This document shows, one piece after another, positions 1 through 6,580 of a stretch of DNA of 13,786 nucleotides. This DNA is from UBA5359 sp028699365 [NCBI: bacterium]. Lineage in GTDB: Bacteria > UBP13 > UBA5359. The translations under genes and the position numbers were made by a program. Under the pieces are notes generated by a model. The model was given only the letters and a program-made list of their open reading frames with translations, searched no databases and was not told the origin of the DNA. Position 1 is the stretch's first letter. Each line of letters begins with the position of its first letter. The stretch spans positions 1 through 13,786 of the forward strand of contig JAQVUQ010000028.1 in NCBI GenBank assembly GCA_028699365.1, read 5' to 3'.

Positions 1-339
1 GTGATAGCTTTCGGCTCGCCCACTTATTACGGCACCATGAGCTGGCAGATGAAGAAATGCATCGATACCCTGCCCGTAAGCGTGGAAGGAAAGCTGGCCG
101 GGGTCTTTGCTTCAGCCGCCTGGCCCGGTGGCGGGGGATACGAACTTACCCAGATCAACATGATCCAGGGCCTGCTGGTCCGGGGCATGCTGATATACTC
201 CGGCGGTGTAGTCACCGGGGCGCCGCCCACTCACTTTGGGGCTGTCTCGCGCAAAAATCCCGAAGGATTTGACGCCGACCGTTGTCGCAAACTGGGCCTC
301 AATCTAGCCAAAAAGGGCGTAGAGCTGTTTGGCCAGTGA
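1..339 (+). CDS. Flavodoxin-family FMN-dependent reductase, C-terminal part (5' end off window)
   Basis: The frame is open from the first base, so this is the C-terminal ~112 residues of a larger protein; the family usually has about 190-210 residues. The motif FGSPTYYGTMSWQMK is the typical second FMN-binding loop of flavodoxin-like NAD(P)H:quinone or FMN reductases (WrbA relatives), followed by a GG-rich loop (WPGGGGYE) that usually contacts the flavin. The phosphate-binding N-terminal loop lies outside the window. The likely role is two-electron reduction of quinones or other small acceptors in the cytoplasm using bound FMN; the substrate cannot be read from the sequence. The first codon is GTG, but it falls in the middle of the family alignment and is unlikely to be the true start. 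The next gene on the same strand has its own promoter. Confidence 0.8.
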   Translation: MIAFGSPTYYGTMSWQMKKCIDTLPVSVEGKLAGVFASAAWPGGGGYELTQINMIQGLLVRGMLIYSGGVVTGAPPTHFGAVSRKNPEGFDADRCRKLGLNLAKKGVELFGQ

Positions 340-349
340 GACATTGCCA

Positions 350-378
350 TTGACGGCAAAAGGCAGCCTTAGTAAAAT
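350..378 (+). promoter_or_regulatory. Sigma-A/sigma-70-type promoter for the response regulator
   Basis: TTGACG at 350-355, a 17-base spacer, and TAAAAT at 373-378. Each box matches consensus at 5 of 6 positions. It lies in the gap after the flavodoxin gene and about 40 bases before the regulator ATG, so the regulator can be transcribed independently. The short inverted repeat TTGCC/GGCAA (344-359) overlaps the -35 box, but it is too short to call an operator. Confidence 0.65.
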
Positions 379-418
379 GGAGATGAACTGTACGTCTAGT
401 TACTAAGGATGATGGCAA

Positions 419-1036
419 ATGGCGGAGAGAATCCTCGTAGTCGATGATGAAAAAGTTATACGCAAGCTGCTGCATGGCTACCTCTCGGAAGAGGGCTTTG
501 AGGTTGAGACCGTCAACGACAGCGCTGAGGCCATCGAGTTGTTGAAAAGGCGATCTTTCGATCTGGTGGTAACGGATATAAAGATGCCCGGTGCGGACGG
601 CATCTATCTGGCCGGGTACATAGATCAAAAATACGGTCTGCCGGTGGTGGTGATCACCGGATATCCCAGCGAAGAGAGCGCCGTGGCCGCTATGCGTCGC
701 GGAGTATCGGATTTCCTGTCCAAACCGTTCAGCCCGGATGTCCTTTTCAAGGTCATCTGGCGCACCCTTTACAGACATACCCAGCGCAGCCGGCTGCGAG
801 TAATATCCATAGCCAATGAATCCGACAAGGAACAGTTGTCGGAGAGCCGGGAAACATACGGCGATACTCCCGGGAAGCTGATGAGCCTGCAGGAGGTTGC
901 CGCCTATCTCAACGTTTCCGTGCAGACTATTTACAGGATGATATCCCGGGGAGAGCTTAAAGGTGTAAAGGTAGGCGTCAAATGGCGTTTCAAGCCCGAA
1001 TACGTCAAGCAGGCCTATCTGCGCCGGCAATCCTGA
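419..1036 (+). CDS. Response regulator with MerR/excisionase-type DNA-binding domain
   Basis: This 205-residue protein has two domains. Residues 4-120 form a CheY-like receiver with the acidic pair D9/D10, phospho-acceptor D53 (in VVTDIKMPG), T80 (VVVITG) and K102 (SKPF). Residues 155-203 form a compact helix-turn-helix of the excisionase/MerR type (SLQEVAAYLNVSVQTIYRMI, then KVGVKWRFKPE, the wing). Such output domains bind DNA, so the protein is most likely a phosphorylation-controlled transcription regulator; its targets are unknown. The start is supported by AAGGAT at 405-410, 8 bases upstream. The gene converges on a PAS histidine kinase with only 7 bases between the stop codons, which makes that kinase a plausible partner although the two are not co-transcribed. 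Receiver plus excisionase-type output is less common than OmpR or NarL architecture. Confidence 0.9.
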   Translation: MAERILVVDDEKVIRKLLHGYLSEEGFEVETVNDSAEAIELLKRRSFDLVVTDIKMPGADGIYLAGYIDQKYGLPVVVITGYPSEESAVAAMRRGVSDFLSKPFSPDVLFKVIWRTLYRHTQRSRLRVISIANESDKEQLSESRETYGDTPGKLMSLQEVAAYLNVSVQTIYRMISRGELKGVKVGVKWRFKPEYVKQAYLRRQS

Positions 1037-1043
1037 ATTAATC

Positions 1044-2204
1044 TCAAGCCGGTCGGGGCAGGTATATGCTGAGAGTAGTGCCGTTGCCCGGCCGGCTGGA
1101 AACCCCGATGAACCCCTTATGCTGTTCTATTATGCTGTGAGCCGTAGCCAGGCCAAGGCCCGTTCCTTCACCGCAGGCCCTGGTAGTGAAGAAAGGCTCG
1201 AAAATGTGCTGCTGCGTCTCTTCATCCATGCCGCAGCCGGTATCCTTTACGGAAATCAGCACGTATCGACCCGGCTTGAGGCAGGGAACGGGGGCATGGG
1301 ATCCGTCTTCTATCAATACTTCAGACGTTTCCAGGGTTACCGTTCCCCCGTTAGGCATGGCGTCGCAGGCGTTGATAACCATGTTAAGCAGCACCTGCTT
1401 GATCTGCTGCTGATCCACTTTGAGCTTTTCCGGCCCGGCTTTCAGTTTCAGCACCAGCTCGGCATCCTGGCTTACCGCAATATGCCCAAGCATACTTGAG
1501 GTGTCCGAGATGACCTCGTTTATGTTTGCCTCGGACGGATTGATGGGTTGCCGTCTGGCAAAGGTCAACAACTGCCTGGTCAACTCGGCCGCACGGTCTG
1601 CAAGCTCGCTGATAAGGCCCAGATCTCTTGTCAGCGGATTATCGCTCTCCAGGCGCCTGAGCGCCAATTGCGAATAACCGGAAATACCCATCAGAATATT
1701 GTTGAATTCATGCGCAATGCCGCCGGCCAGCCGACAGACCGTCTCCATCTTGACCGCCTGCAGCATCTGCTCCTCAGCCTGTCTTCGCTTGGATATATCC
1801 CGGACTACGGAGAGGGCCAGTTCTCCGTCGCCAACTTTAAAACGGTGAATGCTGATCTCGGACGGCAGCTTGCGGCCGTCTTTGGCCACGTATACAGCCT
1901 CGAAAACGATTCTCCCTTTACGCATGAACTCACAGGCCAGACGAGGTACATCCATTCGGATATCCTTATCCATGAGATCCACAGGCGACATGGAAAGCAT
2001 CTCCTCACGGGAATACCCGGATCGTTGACAGGCGACTTCATTGACATACAAGAAGCTGCCGGGCAGCCCGTCTTCCCTGACTGCGTTGATGGAGATTGCA
2101 TCCGGACTGCTTGCGAACATATCGTTAAAGCACATCGGAATCTTCGACGCGACTCCTTCGATGGGCAGACTGATCTCTATTGCTTTGTTGCTGTTACAAT
2201 GCAT
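1044..2204 (-). CDS. PAS-domain cytoplasmic sensor histidine kinase
   Basis: This 386-residue protein has no membrane segment or signal peptide, so it should sense a cytoplasmic cue. A PAS domain spans about residues 22-140 (GYSREEML, then [18 protein letters not shown], then VVRDISKRR, the usual exit into a PAC motif). The HisKA dimerisation helix carries phospho-acceptor H165 in [13 protein letters not shown], the NtrB-like H-box. The ATPase domain has an N-box (N278 in [12 protein letters not shown]), a G1 box (D321-TGCGM), an F-box (FEPFFTT, 336-341) and a G2 box (GEGTGLGLA, 345-353), so it looks catalytically intact. No haem- or flavin-binding residue in the PAS domain can be assigned with confidence. 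On the minus strand GGGAGG sits 8 bases before the ATG. It follows a small unknown gene by 28 bases and is probably in the same operon. The convergent response regulator is the nearest candidate partner. Confidence 0.9.
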   Translation of the reverse strand: MHCNSNKAIEISLPIEGVASKIPMCFNDMFASSPDAISINAVREDGLPGSFLYVNEVACQRSGYSREEMLSMSPVDLMDKDIRMDVPRLACEFMRKGRIVFEAVYVAKDGRKLPSEISIHRFKVGDGELALSVVRDISKRRQAEEQMLQAVKMETVCRLAGGIAHEFNNILMGISGYSQLALRRLESDNPLTRDLGLISELADRAAELTRQLLTFARRQPINPSEANINEVISDTSSMLGHIAVSQDAELVLKLKAGPEKLKVDQQQIKQVLLNMVINACDAMPNGGTVTLETSEVLIEDGSHAPVPCLKPGRYVLISVKDTGCGMDEETQQHIFEPFFTTRACGEGTGLGLATAHSIIEQHKGFIGVSSRPGNGTTLSIYLPRPA

Positions 2205-2232
2205 ATGACCCCCTCCCTTCGCCGCAGAACGA

Positions 2233-2631
2233 TCAGTCTGCTATGGCTTTCGTCTTTGCCGGAAACAATCGCTTCCACCATGCCGAGTACCATCTCCTGT
2301 TATTCCGTTCATCCAAAAGAATCCTGGTGGCTTTGAGTTCAAGCTGCATATCGGCAAACCGGGCCTCTGTGGCCATTATAAATTCGTGGTATACCTCTCT
2401 CCACTGAAGAGAGAGCTTCTCTTCCAGATCCGAGGCAAAATTATATAAGACCTCTTCCGTATTCTTATTGATCTCGGATACGGCTCTGTCCATAGTGTGG
2501 GCCATAATTCCCGCCATAGCCTGAGCCAGCGCTCTGGAGGACAGCTCAGGCGGCAGAACTTTCTCCGATACTTCGGCCTCCGCTGAATTCACGTCCGGCG
2601 CGTGCTCGTTATAATTGATATTTTCTCCCAT
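2233..2631 (-). CDS. Unrecognised small helical protein, upstream in the kinase operon
   Basis: I do not recognise this 132-residue protein. It is acidic at the N-terminus, then looks continuously helical from about residue 28 to 110 with heptad-like spacing and many E, K and R, which suggests a coiled coil. It ends in a tryptophan-rich basic tail (RRWYSAWWKRLF). There is no signal peptide or hydrophobic membrane helix. That tail resembles the C-terminal end of some Firmicutes MerR-type regulators that carry a long coiled coil, but no HTH is encoded at its N-terminus or just upstream, so it may be a stand-alone version or a shortened derivative. The start is supported by GGAGG at 2642-2646 on the minus strand, 10 bases before the ATG. 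It lies 28 bases upstream of the histidine kinase in the same direction, so the two are probably co-transcribed. Confidence 0.6.
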   Translation of the reverse strand: MGENINYNEHAPDVNSAEAEVSEKVLPPELSSRALAQAMAGIMAHTMDRAVSEINKNTEEVLYNFASDLEEKLSLQWREVYHEFIMATEARFADMQLELKATRILLDERNNRRWYSAWWKRLFPAKTKAIAD

Positions 2632-2714
2632 TGGACGGTGGCCTCCACAGGCTTTATACGTAGAGCGAGGGTATTGCTGGAAGAAAGACAGGTTGCACGC
2701 TCCCCATCAAAGGA

Positions 2715-2743
2715 TTTTAACATGCTTAATATTTGCTGGTCAA
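2715..2743 (-). promoter_or_regulatory. Candidate promoter for the small protein / histidine kinase operon
   Basis: Read on the minus strand: TTGACC (2738-2743), a 17-base spacer, then TTAAAA (2715-2720). The -35 box matches 5 of 6 positions but the -10 box only 3 of 6. It is placed about 84 bases before the start codon, with the right orientation and spacing for the two-gene operon. Confidence 0.4.
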
Positions 2744-2829
2744 TGATTATCCCTGATAGCATTTGATTAAATAAATGGAATAATCGTTTGTTTACAGGCA
2801 TACAAGCGCTGACAAGCAGATATTTTAGT

Positions 2830-2881
2830 CCCTGTTTACCTGAAAAACACGGATATTTACATTGAAAACAGGTAATAAGGG
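2830..2881. repeat. Imperfect inverted repeat between divergent genes
   Basis: CCCTGTTTACCTG at 2830-2842 is the reverse complement, with two mismatches, of CAGGTAATAAGGG at 2869-2881; the arms are 26 bases apart. It sits about 55 bases before the nitroreductase start, in the AT-rich gap between divergent operons (2632-2936). It could be an operator or an mRNA leader hairpin. Apart from this and the minus-strand promoter, I see nothing else in the gap. Confidence 0.35.
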
Positions 2882-2936
2882 ATTATTCATAGAAATAAAG
2901 AAAAGTAATAATAATCCTGTTTTTGGAGGGTTGATC

Positions 2937-3455
2937 ATGGAGCTTATGCAAGCCATCAGGGAGAGACGCAGCATCAGACGGTACAGAAAAGACCCGGTCT
3001 GCGGCTGCGCCATAGCCGGACTAATAGAGGCCGCCCGACTGGCGCCTTCATGGAAGAACGGACAATGCTGGCGCTTCATACTGGTGCGTGATCACGAAAT
3101 GCTGCAGCGCATAGCCGGGGAGAACTATGGTGCTCCCGCCTGCATAGTGGCCTGCGGTCTGCCGGAGGAATCCGGCCGTAACAACGAACAGGATTATTAT
3201 CTGGTGGACGTAGCCATAGCCGTGGAGCACCTGGTTCTGGCAGCCGTAGATATGGGGCTGGGGACCTGCTGGGTGTCCGGGCGCATGCTGGAAGAGCAGA
3301 AGATCAAGGAAGCTCTGGGCATACCGGAGGAAGTCAGAGTGGTAGCCATGACGCCGCTGGGCTATCCCGACGGAGACCTGCCGCCCGCGCCCGCCGGCAG
3401 ACGCCGCCCCACGGAAGAGATCTTCTTCAGCGAGAGCTGGGGCGCGCAGGGGTAG
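2937..3455 (+). CDS. Nitroreductase-family FMN-dependent oxidoreductase
   Basis: This 172-residue protein is of the short nitroreductase type. The N-terminal RERRSIRRYRKDPV is the classic FMN-phosphate-binding start of the family, followed by AARLAPSWKNGQCWRFILV (the flavin-ring region) and AVDMGLGTCWVSG near residues 104-116. Such enzymes bind FMN as homodimers and use NAD(P)H to reduce nitro compounds, quinones or flavins; the physiological substrate here cannot be told. The open frame extends upstream to 2862, but the ATG at 2937 is chosen because GGAGGG (2925-2930) lies 6 bases before it and because it puts the RRSIR motif at the usual position. The gene ends just before a hairpin shared with the convergent TM2 gene. 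Confidence 0.88.
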   Translation: MELMQAIRERRSIRRYRKDPVCGCAIAGLIEAARLAPSWKNGQCWRFILVRDHEMLQRIAGENYGAPACIVACGLPEESGRNNEQDYYLVDVAIAVEHLVLAAVDMGLGTCWVSGRMLEEQKIKEALGIPEEVRVVAMTPLGYPDGDLPPAPAGRRRPTEEIFFSESWGAQG

Positions 3456-3462
3456 AATTGCC

Positions 3463-3498
3463 GTCTCAAGCAGCCCTGCGTTCAGGGCCGCTTGAGAC
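3463..3498. terminator. Bidirectional terminator-like hairpin
   Basis: GTCTCAAGC-A-GCCCTG pairs with CAGGGC-C-GCTTGAGAC around the 4-base loop CGTT: 15 base pairs with one A/C mismatch. It begins 8 bases after the nitroreductase stop, and the TM2-gene stop (3482-3484, minus strand) is inside the right arm. It therefore serves the ends of two convergent genes. The tails are weak in U (GCTTTCCC on the + side), so termination efficiency is uncertain. Confidence 0.6.
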
Positions 3499-3712
3499 GC
3501 TTTCCCTGAGCATCCTTGAACTCGCCGGTAACTATCAGGATCAGGTCTATCAGCACCCAGATGCCGAACCCGCCGGCGGTCAGCAATTGAATTACTCCTA
3601 TGGCAGTGTGTCCGGTATAGAACCGGTGTATGCCCAGCCAGCCGAGGAAGATACAGAACAGTAACGTGGTCAGCCAGTCTCTATCGGAGTATTCCATACT
3701 CTGATCGGTCAC
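3482..3712 (-). CDS. TM2-domain small membrane protein
   Basis: This 76-residue protein has two predicted membrane helices, about residues 14-28 and 38-62. They flank the conserved TM2 signature GIHRFYTG (27-34) and [11 protein letters not shown]. The tail after the second helix is short and basic. TM2 proteins are widespread; the bacterial members have no settled function. I choose the GTG at 3712 because AAAGGGGGG (3719-3727) lies 6 bases before it on the minus strand. The frame runs further upstream to 3793, but that part has no ribosome site and no membrane character. An internal ATG at 3697 is a weaker alternative. Confidence 0.82.
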   Translation of the reverse strand: MTDQSMEYSDRDWLTTLLFCIFLGWLGIHRFYTGHTAIGVIQLLTAGGFGIWVLIDLILIVTGEFKDAQGKRLKRP

Positions 3713-3741
3713 GTACAGCCCCCCTTTGCCATGATTGCGAG

Positions 3742-3754
3742 ATCGATGATCGAT
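3742..3754. promoter_or_regulatory. Palindrome ATCGATGATCGAT upstream of the TM2 gene
   Basis: Two perfect ATCGAT half-sites flank a central G, 30 bases before the TM2 start. The site is well placed for an operator, but no clear minus-strand promoter could be matched to it and ATCGAT is itself self-complementary, so this may be chance. Confidence 0.25.
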
Positions 3755-3838
3755 AATTGTCTTATTCCCGGATATGCGGTGAAATACCTGCAACGGGGTT
3801 GAAACTGGTGTGTGGAAAACATCTGTAAATAATAGCTC

Positions 3839-3867
3839 TTGACCAAACGTTTGTTTGCTGATAATAT
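3839..3867 (+). promoter_or_regulatory. Promoter of the DUF4062/ATPase gene, with a palindrome in the spacer
   Basis: TTGACC at 3839-3844 (5 of 6), a 17-base spacer, then TAATAT at 3862-3867 (4 of 6); the ATG follows 40 bases later. The spacer starts inside the perfect palindrome CAAACGTTTG (3844-3853), a good position for a repressor site. The rest of the gap 3713-3906 shows no gene. Confidence 0.6.
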
Positions 3868-3906
3868 GATTTTATAACAGACAATGACCATGGGAGCGAT
3901 AATGCC

Positions 3907-5415
3907 ATGAAGCCCATCCGTATTTTTATCAGCGGCGTGCAGAAGGAATTTGCTATAGAGCGCTCCACCCTGCGGGATTATCTGCAAAGCGACCAACTTC
4001 TACGGCGCTTTTTCGAGCCGTTTCTGTTTGAGGAGGTGCCCGCAGCCGACCGGCGTGCAGATGAACTGTATCTAAATGAAGTACAGCAATGCGATATCTA
4101 TCTGGGATTCTTTGGAAACGATTATGGATGGGAAGATGATGAAGGCATCTCTCCAACGCATCGTGAATTTGATGAAGCTACCCGGCTGGGCAAGTTTCGG
4201 CTGATTTTCGTCAAAGGAGCGGATGACAAAGCTCGACATCCCAAAATGCTGGCATTAGTTCAAACGGCAGGAGAGCAACTGATACGGCGCCGTTTTACTA
4301 CGCCTTCCGAACTGATTACATCAGTATACGCAAGTTTAGTTCAGTATCTCGAAATGCAGGAGATGCTTCGTAATGGTCCTTTTGATGCCGCTTTCTGTCG
4401 TAATGCCACCCTGGATGATCTTGACGAGGAGAAGATCAGTATCTTTCTTCGTCGTGCCCGCAAAACACGTGGCTATGCGCTGGACGAGCATACCGAACCT
4501 CACGGCGTTCTGGAACATTTAAACTTGCTGAGCAACGGACGCCCTTCTCATGCGGCAATTCTGTTGTTTGGTAAACGGCCTCAGAGGTTTCTGATTTCCT
4601 CAGAGGTCAAGTGCATGCACTTCCATACAACACAAGTACGTAAGCCGATACCGTCCTACCATATCTATAAGGGTACGGTGTTTGAATTGGTAGATCAGGC
4701 AGTGGACTTTGTAATGTCCAAGATCGACCTGTGGGTCGGCACCCGGGCTGAAAGCACTCAGGTGCCTGTGCAGTATGAGATACCCGCTGAAGTCGTTCGT
4801 GAAGCTATAGTGAACGCCGTGGCTCACAGAAATTACACCAGCAACGCCAGCGTCCAGGTGATGCTCTTCCCTGACCGATTGGAAGTATGGAATCCCGGAG
4901 AACTCCGTCCACCCCTGACACTGGAAAAGCTCACCCAGCCGCACCCATCGCTTCCGGGCAATCCTCTCATTGCGGAACCGCTTTATCTTACTAAATACAT
5001 TGAAAAAGCCGGATCCGGAACGCTGGATATGATAGAGCTGTGCCGTGACGCAGGACTTCGTCCACCGGAGTTCCGAATGGATGTAGGGTGTTTCATTTTG
5101 ACAATACGGCGTAAGGACAGAAATTTAACTGAACAGGCAGAACAGCCGGAGTCCAGTACCAGTCCAGTACCAGTCCAGTACCAGTCGTTGGAGGGACGCG
5201 TTCTGGATCTGCTGCGAGAAGATGATCTGCCCACTTCGATCATCTCAAAGAACTTAGGGCAAAGCAGAGTTTCAGGACAGCTCAAGGTAGTGCTGAACAG
5301 ATTGCTATCTGAAGCGTTTATTGAGTACACCATACCGGAAAAGCCCAACAGCCGCTACCAGAAATACCGTTTGGCCGAGCGAGGCCGGGAGCGGTTGAAG
5401 AGGCTGAAAGGCTGA
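3907..5415 (+). CDS. DUF4062 + RecG-like ATP-binding domain + winged-helix protein
   Basis: This 502-residue protein has three visible parts. Residues 1-~105 match DUF4062 (KPIRIFISGVQKEF at the start, then ADELYLNEVQQCDIYLGFFG and SPTHREFDEA), a Rossmann-like domain often found at the N-terminus of NTPase or effector proteins. Residues ~170-400 match the divergent ATP-binding domain of RecG-like/Schlafen-linked regulators (HATPase_c_4 type): VVREAIVNAVAHRNY (297-310) as the N-box-like helix, LEVWNPGELRPP (325-336) and EKAGSGTLDMI (366-376). Residues ~428-502 look like a winged helix with a basic tail. In common relatives an AlbA_2 domain precedes the ATPase; here DUF4062 takes that place. 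The linker carries three 11-bp tandem repeats (residues 415-427). Function is unknown: an ATP-dependent transcription regulator or a defence-linked protein are both possible. A weak GGGAG lies 10 bases before the ATG. It is monocistronic with its own promoter. Confidence 0.85.
   Translation: MKPIRIFISGVQKEFAIERSTLRDYLQSDQLLRRFFEPFLFEEVPAADRRADELYLNEVQQCDIYLGFFGNDYGWEDDEGISPTHREFDEATRLGKFRLIFVKGADDKARHPKMLALVQTAGEQLIRRRFTTPSELITSVYASLVQYLEMQEMLRNGPFDAAFCRNATLDDLDEEKISIFLRRARKTRGYALDEHTEPHGVLEHLNLLSNGRPSHAAILLFGKRPQRFLISSEVKCMHFHTTQVRKPIPSYHIYKGTVFELVDQAVDFVMSKIDLWVGTRAESTQVPVQYEIPAEVVREAIVNAVAHRNYTSNASVQVMLFPDRLEVWNPGELRPPLTLEKLTQPHPSLPGNPLIAEPLYLTKYIEKAGSGTLDMIELCRDAGLRPPEFRMDVGCFILTIRRKDRNLTEQAEQPESSTSPVPVQYQSLEGRVLDLLREDDLPTSIISKNLGQSRVSGQLKVVLNRLLSEAFIEYTIPEKPNSRYQKYRLAERGRERLKRLKG
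5150..5186 (+). repeat. Three tandem copies of an 11-bp unit inside the DUF4062/ATPase gene
   Basis: The unit AGTCCAGTACC occurs three times without error (5150-5160, 5161-5171, 5172-5182) and is followed by a partial copy AGTC (5183-5186). Three units make 33 bases, so the present copy number keeps the frame and is read in all three phases as SST, SPVP and VQYQ. Losing one unit would lead to a TGA about 12 codons on; gaining one would lead to a TAG. Both fall before or inside the winged helix. Confidence 0.95.
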
Positions 5416-5476
5416 TGGAATAGGCCAAAAGCTGTAAGGAGAGAGGGATAGCCATTGGATATAAGGCCTGGATTAT

Positions 5477-5506
5477 TTGCGTAAGCAGGCGAGCAAGCAT
5501 TATAAT
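5477..5506 (+). promoter_or_regulatory. Promoter of the WYL regulator gene
   Basis: A perfect TATAAT at 5501-5506 with a weak -35 TTGCGT at 5477-5482 (18-base spacer, 3 of 6). The ATG at 5514 lies 7 bases after the -10 box, at the position where transcription would normally begin. No purine-rich ribosome site lies between the -10 box and the ATG. Confidence 0.6.
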
Positions 5507-5513
5507 TAATTGT

Positions 5514-6503
5514 ATGGATAGAGAGAAATTATGGCGCATCTGGGAGATAGGCAAGCGGCTGGAGAGAGGTGAATACCTGTCTACTGCCAGCCTGACTCAA
5601 AAATATGAAATAGGGCCAAGAACGGTATATCGTGATATCCAGGATCTGAGCAATATATATGCAATGCCGATAACCTACTGTCGGAAGCGGCGGGCTTACT
5701 ATTGCAACGACAAAAACTTTAAATTCCATGCCCCTCTTAAGCTGACAGAGGGCGAGTTGCTGGTGCTCTACCTCGGTCATAATCTGCTATCACAATGTGC
5801 CGGTACCATCCTGGAAGACTCCATAAAGTCCGCTTTCAGCAGTATCATCAGTCTGCTGCCTCGTGAGGTATCCATAGATGACGCTTCTCTTCTGGAAAGC
5901 TTTTCTTTAGACTTACCGCCATTACGTGCTGAAGGGGTGCGGGAGGCAAAGCATTCCTCATCGCTGAGCCAGGCCGTGGCGGAGAAACAGACATGCAGTA
6001 TACGATACTATACTGCCGGAAGAGGCAAAGAGAGCCAACGCCTTGTTGATCCATACAAGCTTTATTACCACGACGGCGTTTGGTACCTTATCGCCTATTG
6101 TCACAACAGAAAGAGTATCCGTATCTTCGCTCTGGATCGTATACTGGCATTGGAGGTTACTGAGAAACACTTCACCGATATACAGGGTTTTAATATTAAT
6201 GATTATCTGAGTGAAAGTTTTGGAGGCTTTAGCGATGAGCATGTATACGACATAGCTATTCGCTTCAATGCTGCTCAGGCATACTGGGTCAGCGGACGTT
6301 GCTGGCATCATACCCAGGAGATTGAAGAACAACTTGACGGTTCCATTATCTTGCGCATGCGTGTCAGTGGTCTGCTGGGAGTCAAACGCTGGGTAATGCG
6401 TTACGGGTGCTATGCGGAAGTACTGGCACCGGAGGAATTACGGCGGATGGTTTGTGAAGAGGTTGAGGGGATGAAAGGGGTTTATTCAAAAGAATTAAAA
6501 TGA
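5514..6503 (+). CDS. HTH-WYL transcriptional regulator, candidate controller of the cas operon
   Basis: This 329-residue protein starts with a winged HTH of the DeoR-like/HTH_11 type (residues 3-60; LSTASLTQKYEIGPRTVYRD, with recognition helix around 34-44). It has a linker, then a WYL domain with the signature at about 183-210 (LYYHDGVWYLIAYC, then SIRIFALDRI), and a C-terminal WCX-like extension to ~320. WYL domains are thought to sense ligands, including nucleic-acid-derived ones, and several family members regulate CRISPR-Cas loci. Here it is encoded directly upstream of and parallel to a type I-E operon, so control of that operon is a reasonable inference. The ATG at 5514 fits the family N-terminus: the HTH begins immediately. 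It has no Shine-Dalgarno site and probably starts a leaderless mRNA. Whether it represses or activates cannot be told. Confidence 0.88.
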   Translation: MDREKLWRIWEIGKRLERGEYLSTASLTQKYEIGPRTVYRDIQDLSNIYAMPITYCRKRRAYYCNDKNFKFHAPLKLTEGELLVLYLGHNLLSQCAGTILEDSIKSAFSSIISLLPREVSIDDASLLESFSLDLPPLRAEGVREAKHSSSLSQAVAEKQTCSIRYYTAGRGKESQRLVDPYKLYYHDGVWYLIAYCHNRKSIRIFALDRILALEVTEKHFTDIQGFNINDYLSESFGGFSDEHVYDIAIRFNAAQAYWVSGRCWHHTQEIEEQLDGSIILRMRVSGLLGVKRWVMRYGCYAEVLAPEELRRMVCEEVEGMKGVYSKELK

Positions 6504-6511
6504 AGATCGGT

Positions 6512-6542
6512 GGCAGGTATTAAGCGATTCTTAATATCTGCC
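6512..6542 (+). terminator. Strong hairpin after the WYL gene
   Basis: GGCAGGTATTAAG (6512-6524) pairs with CTTAATATCTGCC (6530-6542) around the loop CGATT: 13 pairs including one G-U. It starts 9 bases after the WYL stop codon. There is no U tract on either side, so it may protect the 3' end or terminate with help rather than act as a classic intrinsic terminator. Confidence 0.4.
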
Positions 6543-6580
6543 GCAGAAGGTACGATAGGATAGATAGAATGCAACAGCAA

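Noticed and set aside
299-1030. 243-codon open frame on the minus strand
   Set aside because: It is antisense to the response regulator, whose receiver and HTH motifs are clear; no recognisable features of its own.
1548-2336. 262-codon open frame on the + strand
   Set aside because: It is antisense to the well-supported PAS histidine kinase, shows no domain and has no ribosome site; a shadow of that gene.
3762-3788. Stretch resembling a type I-E CRISPR repeat (ATTCCC, then TATGCGG), followed by GGTTGAAAC at about 3797
   Set aside because: It occurs once, lacks the strong central stem of I-E repeats, and no second copy or spacer pattern is seen. There is no CRISPR array in this window.
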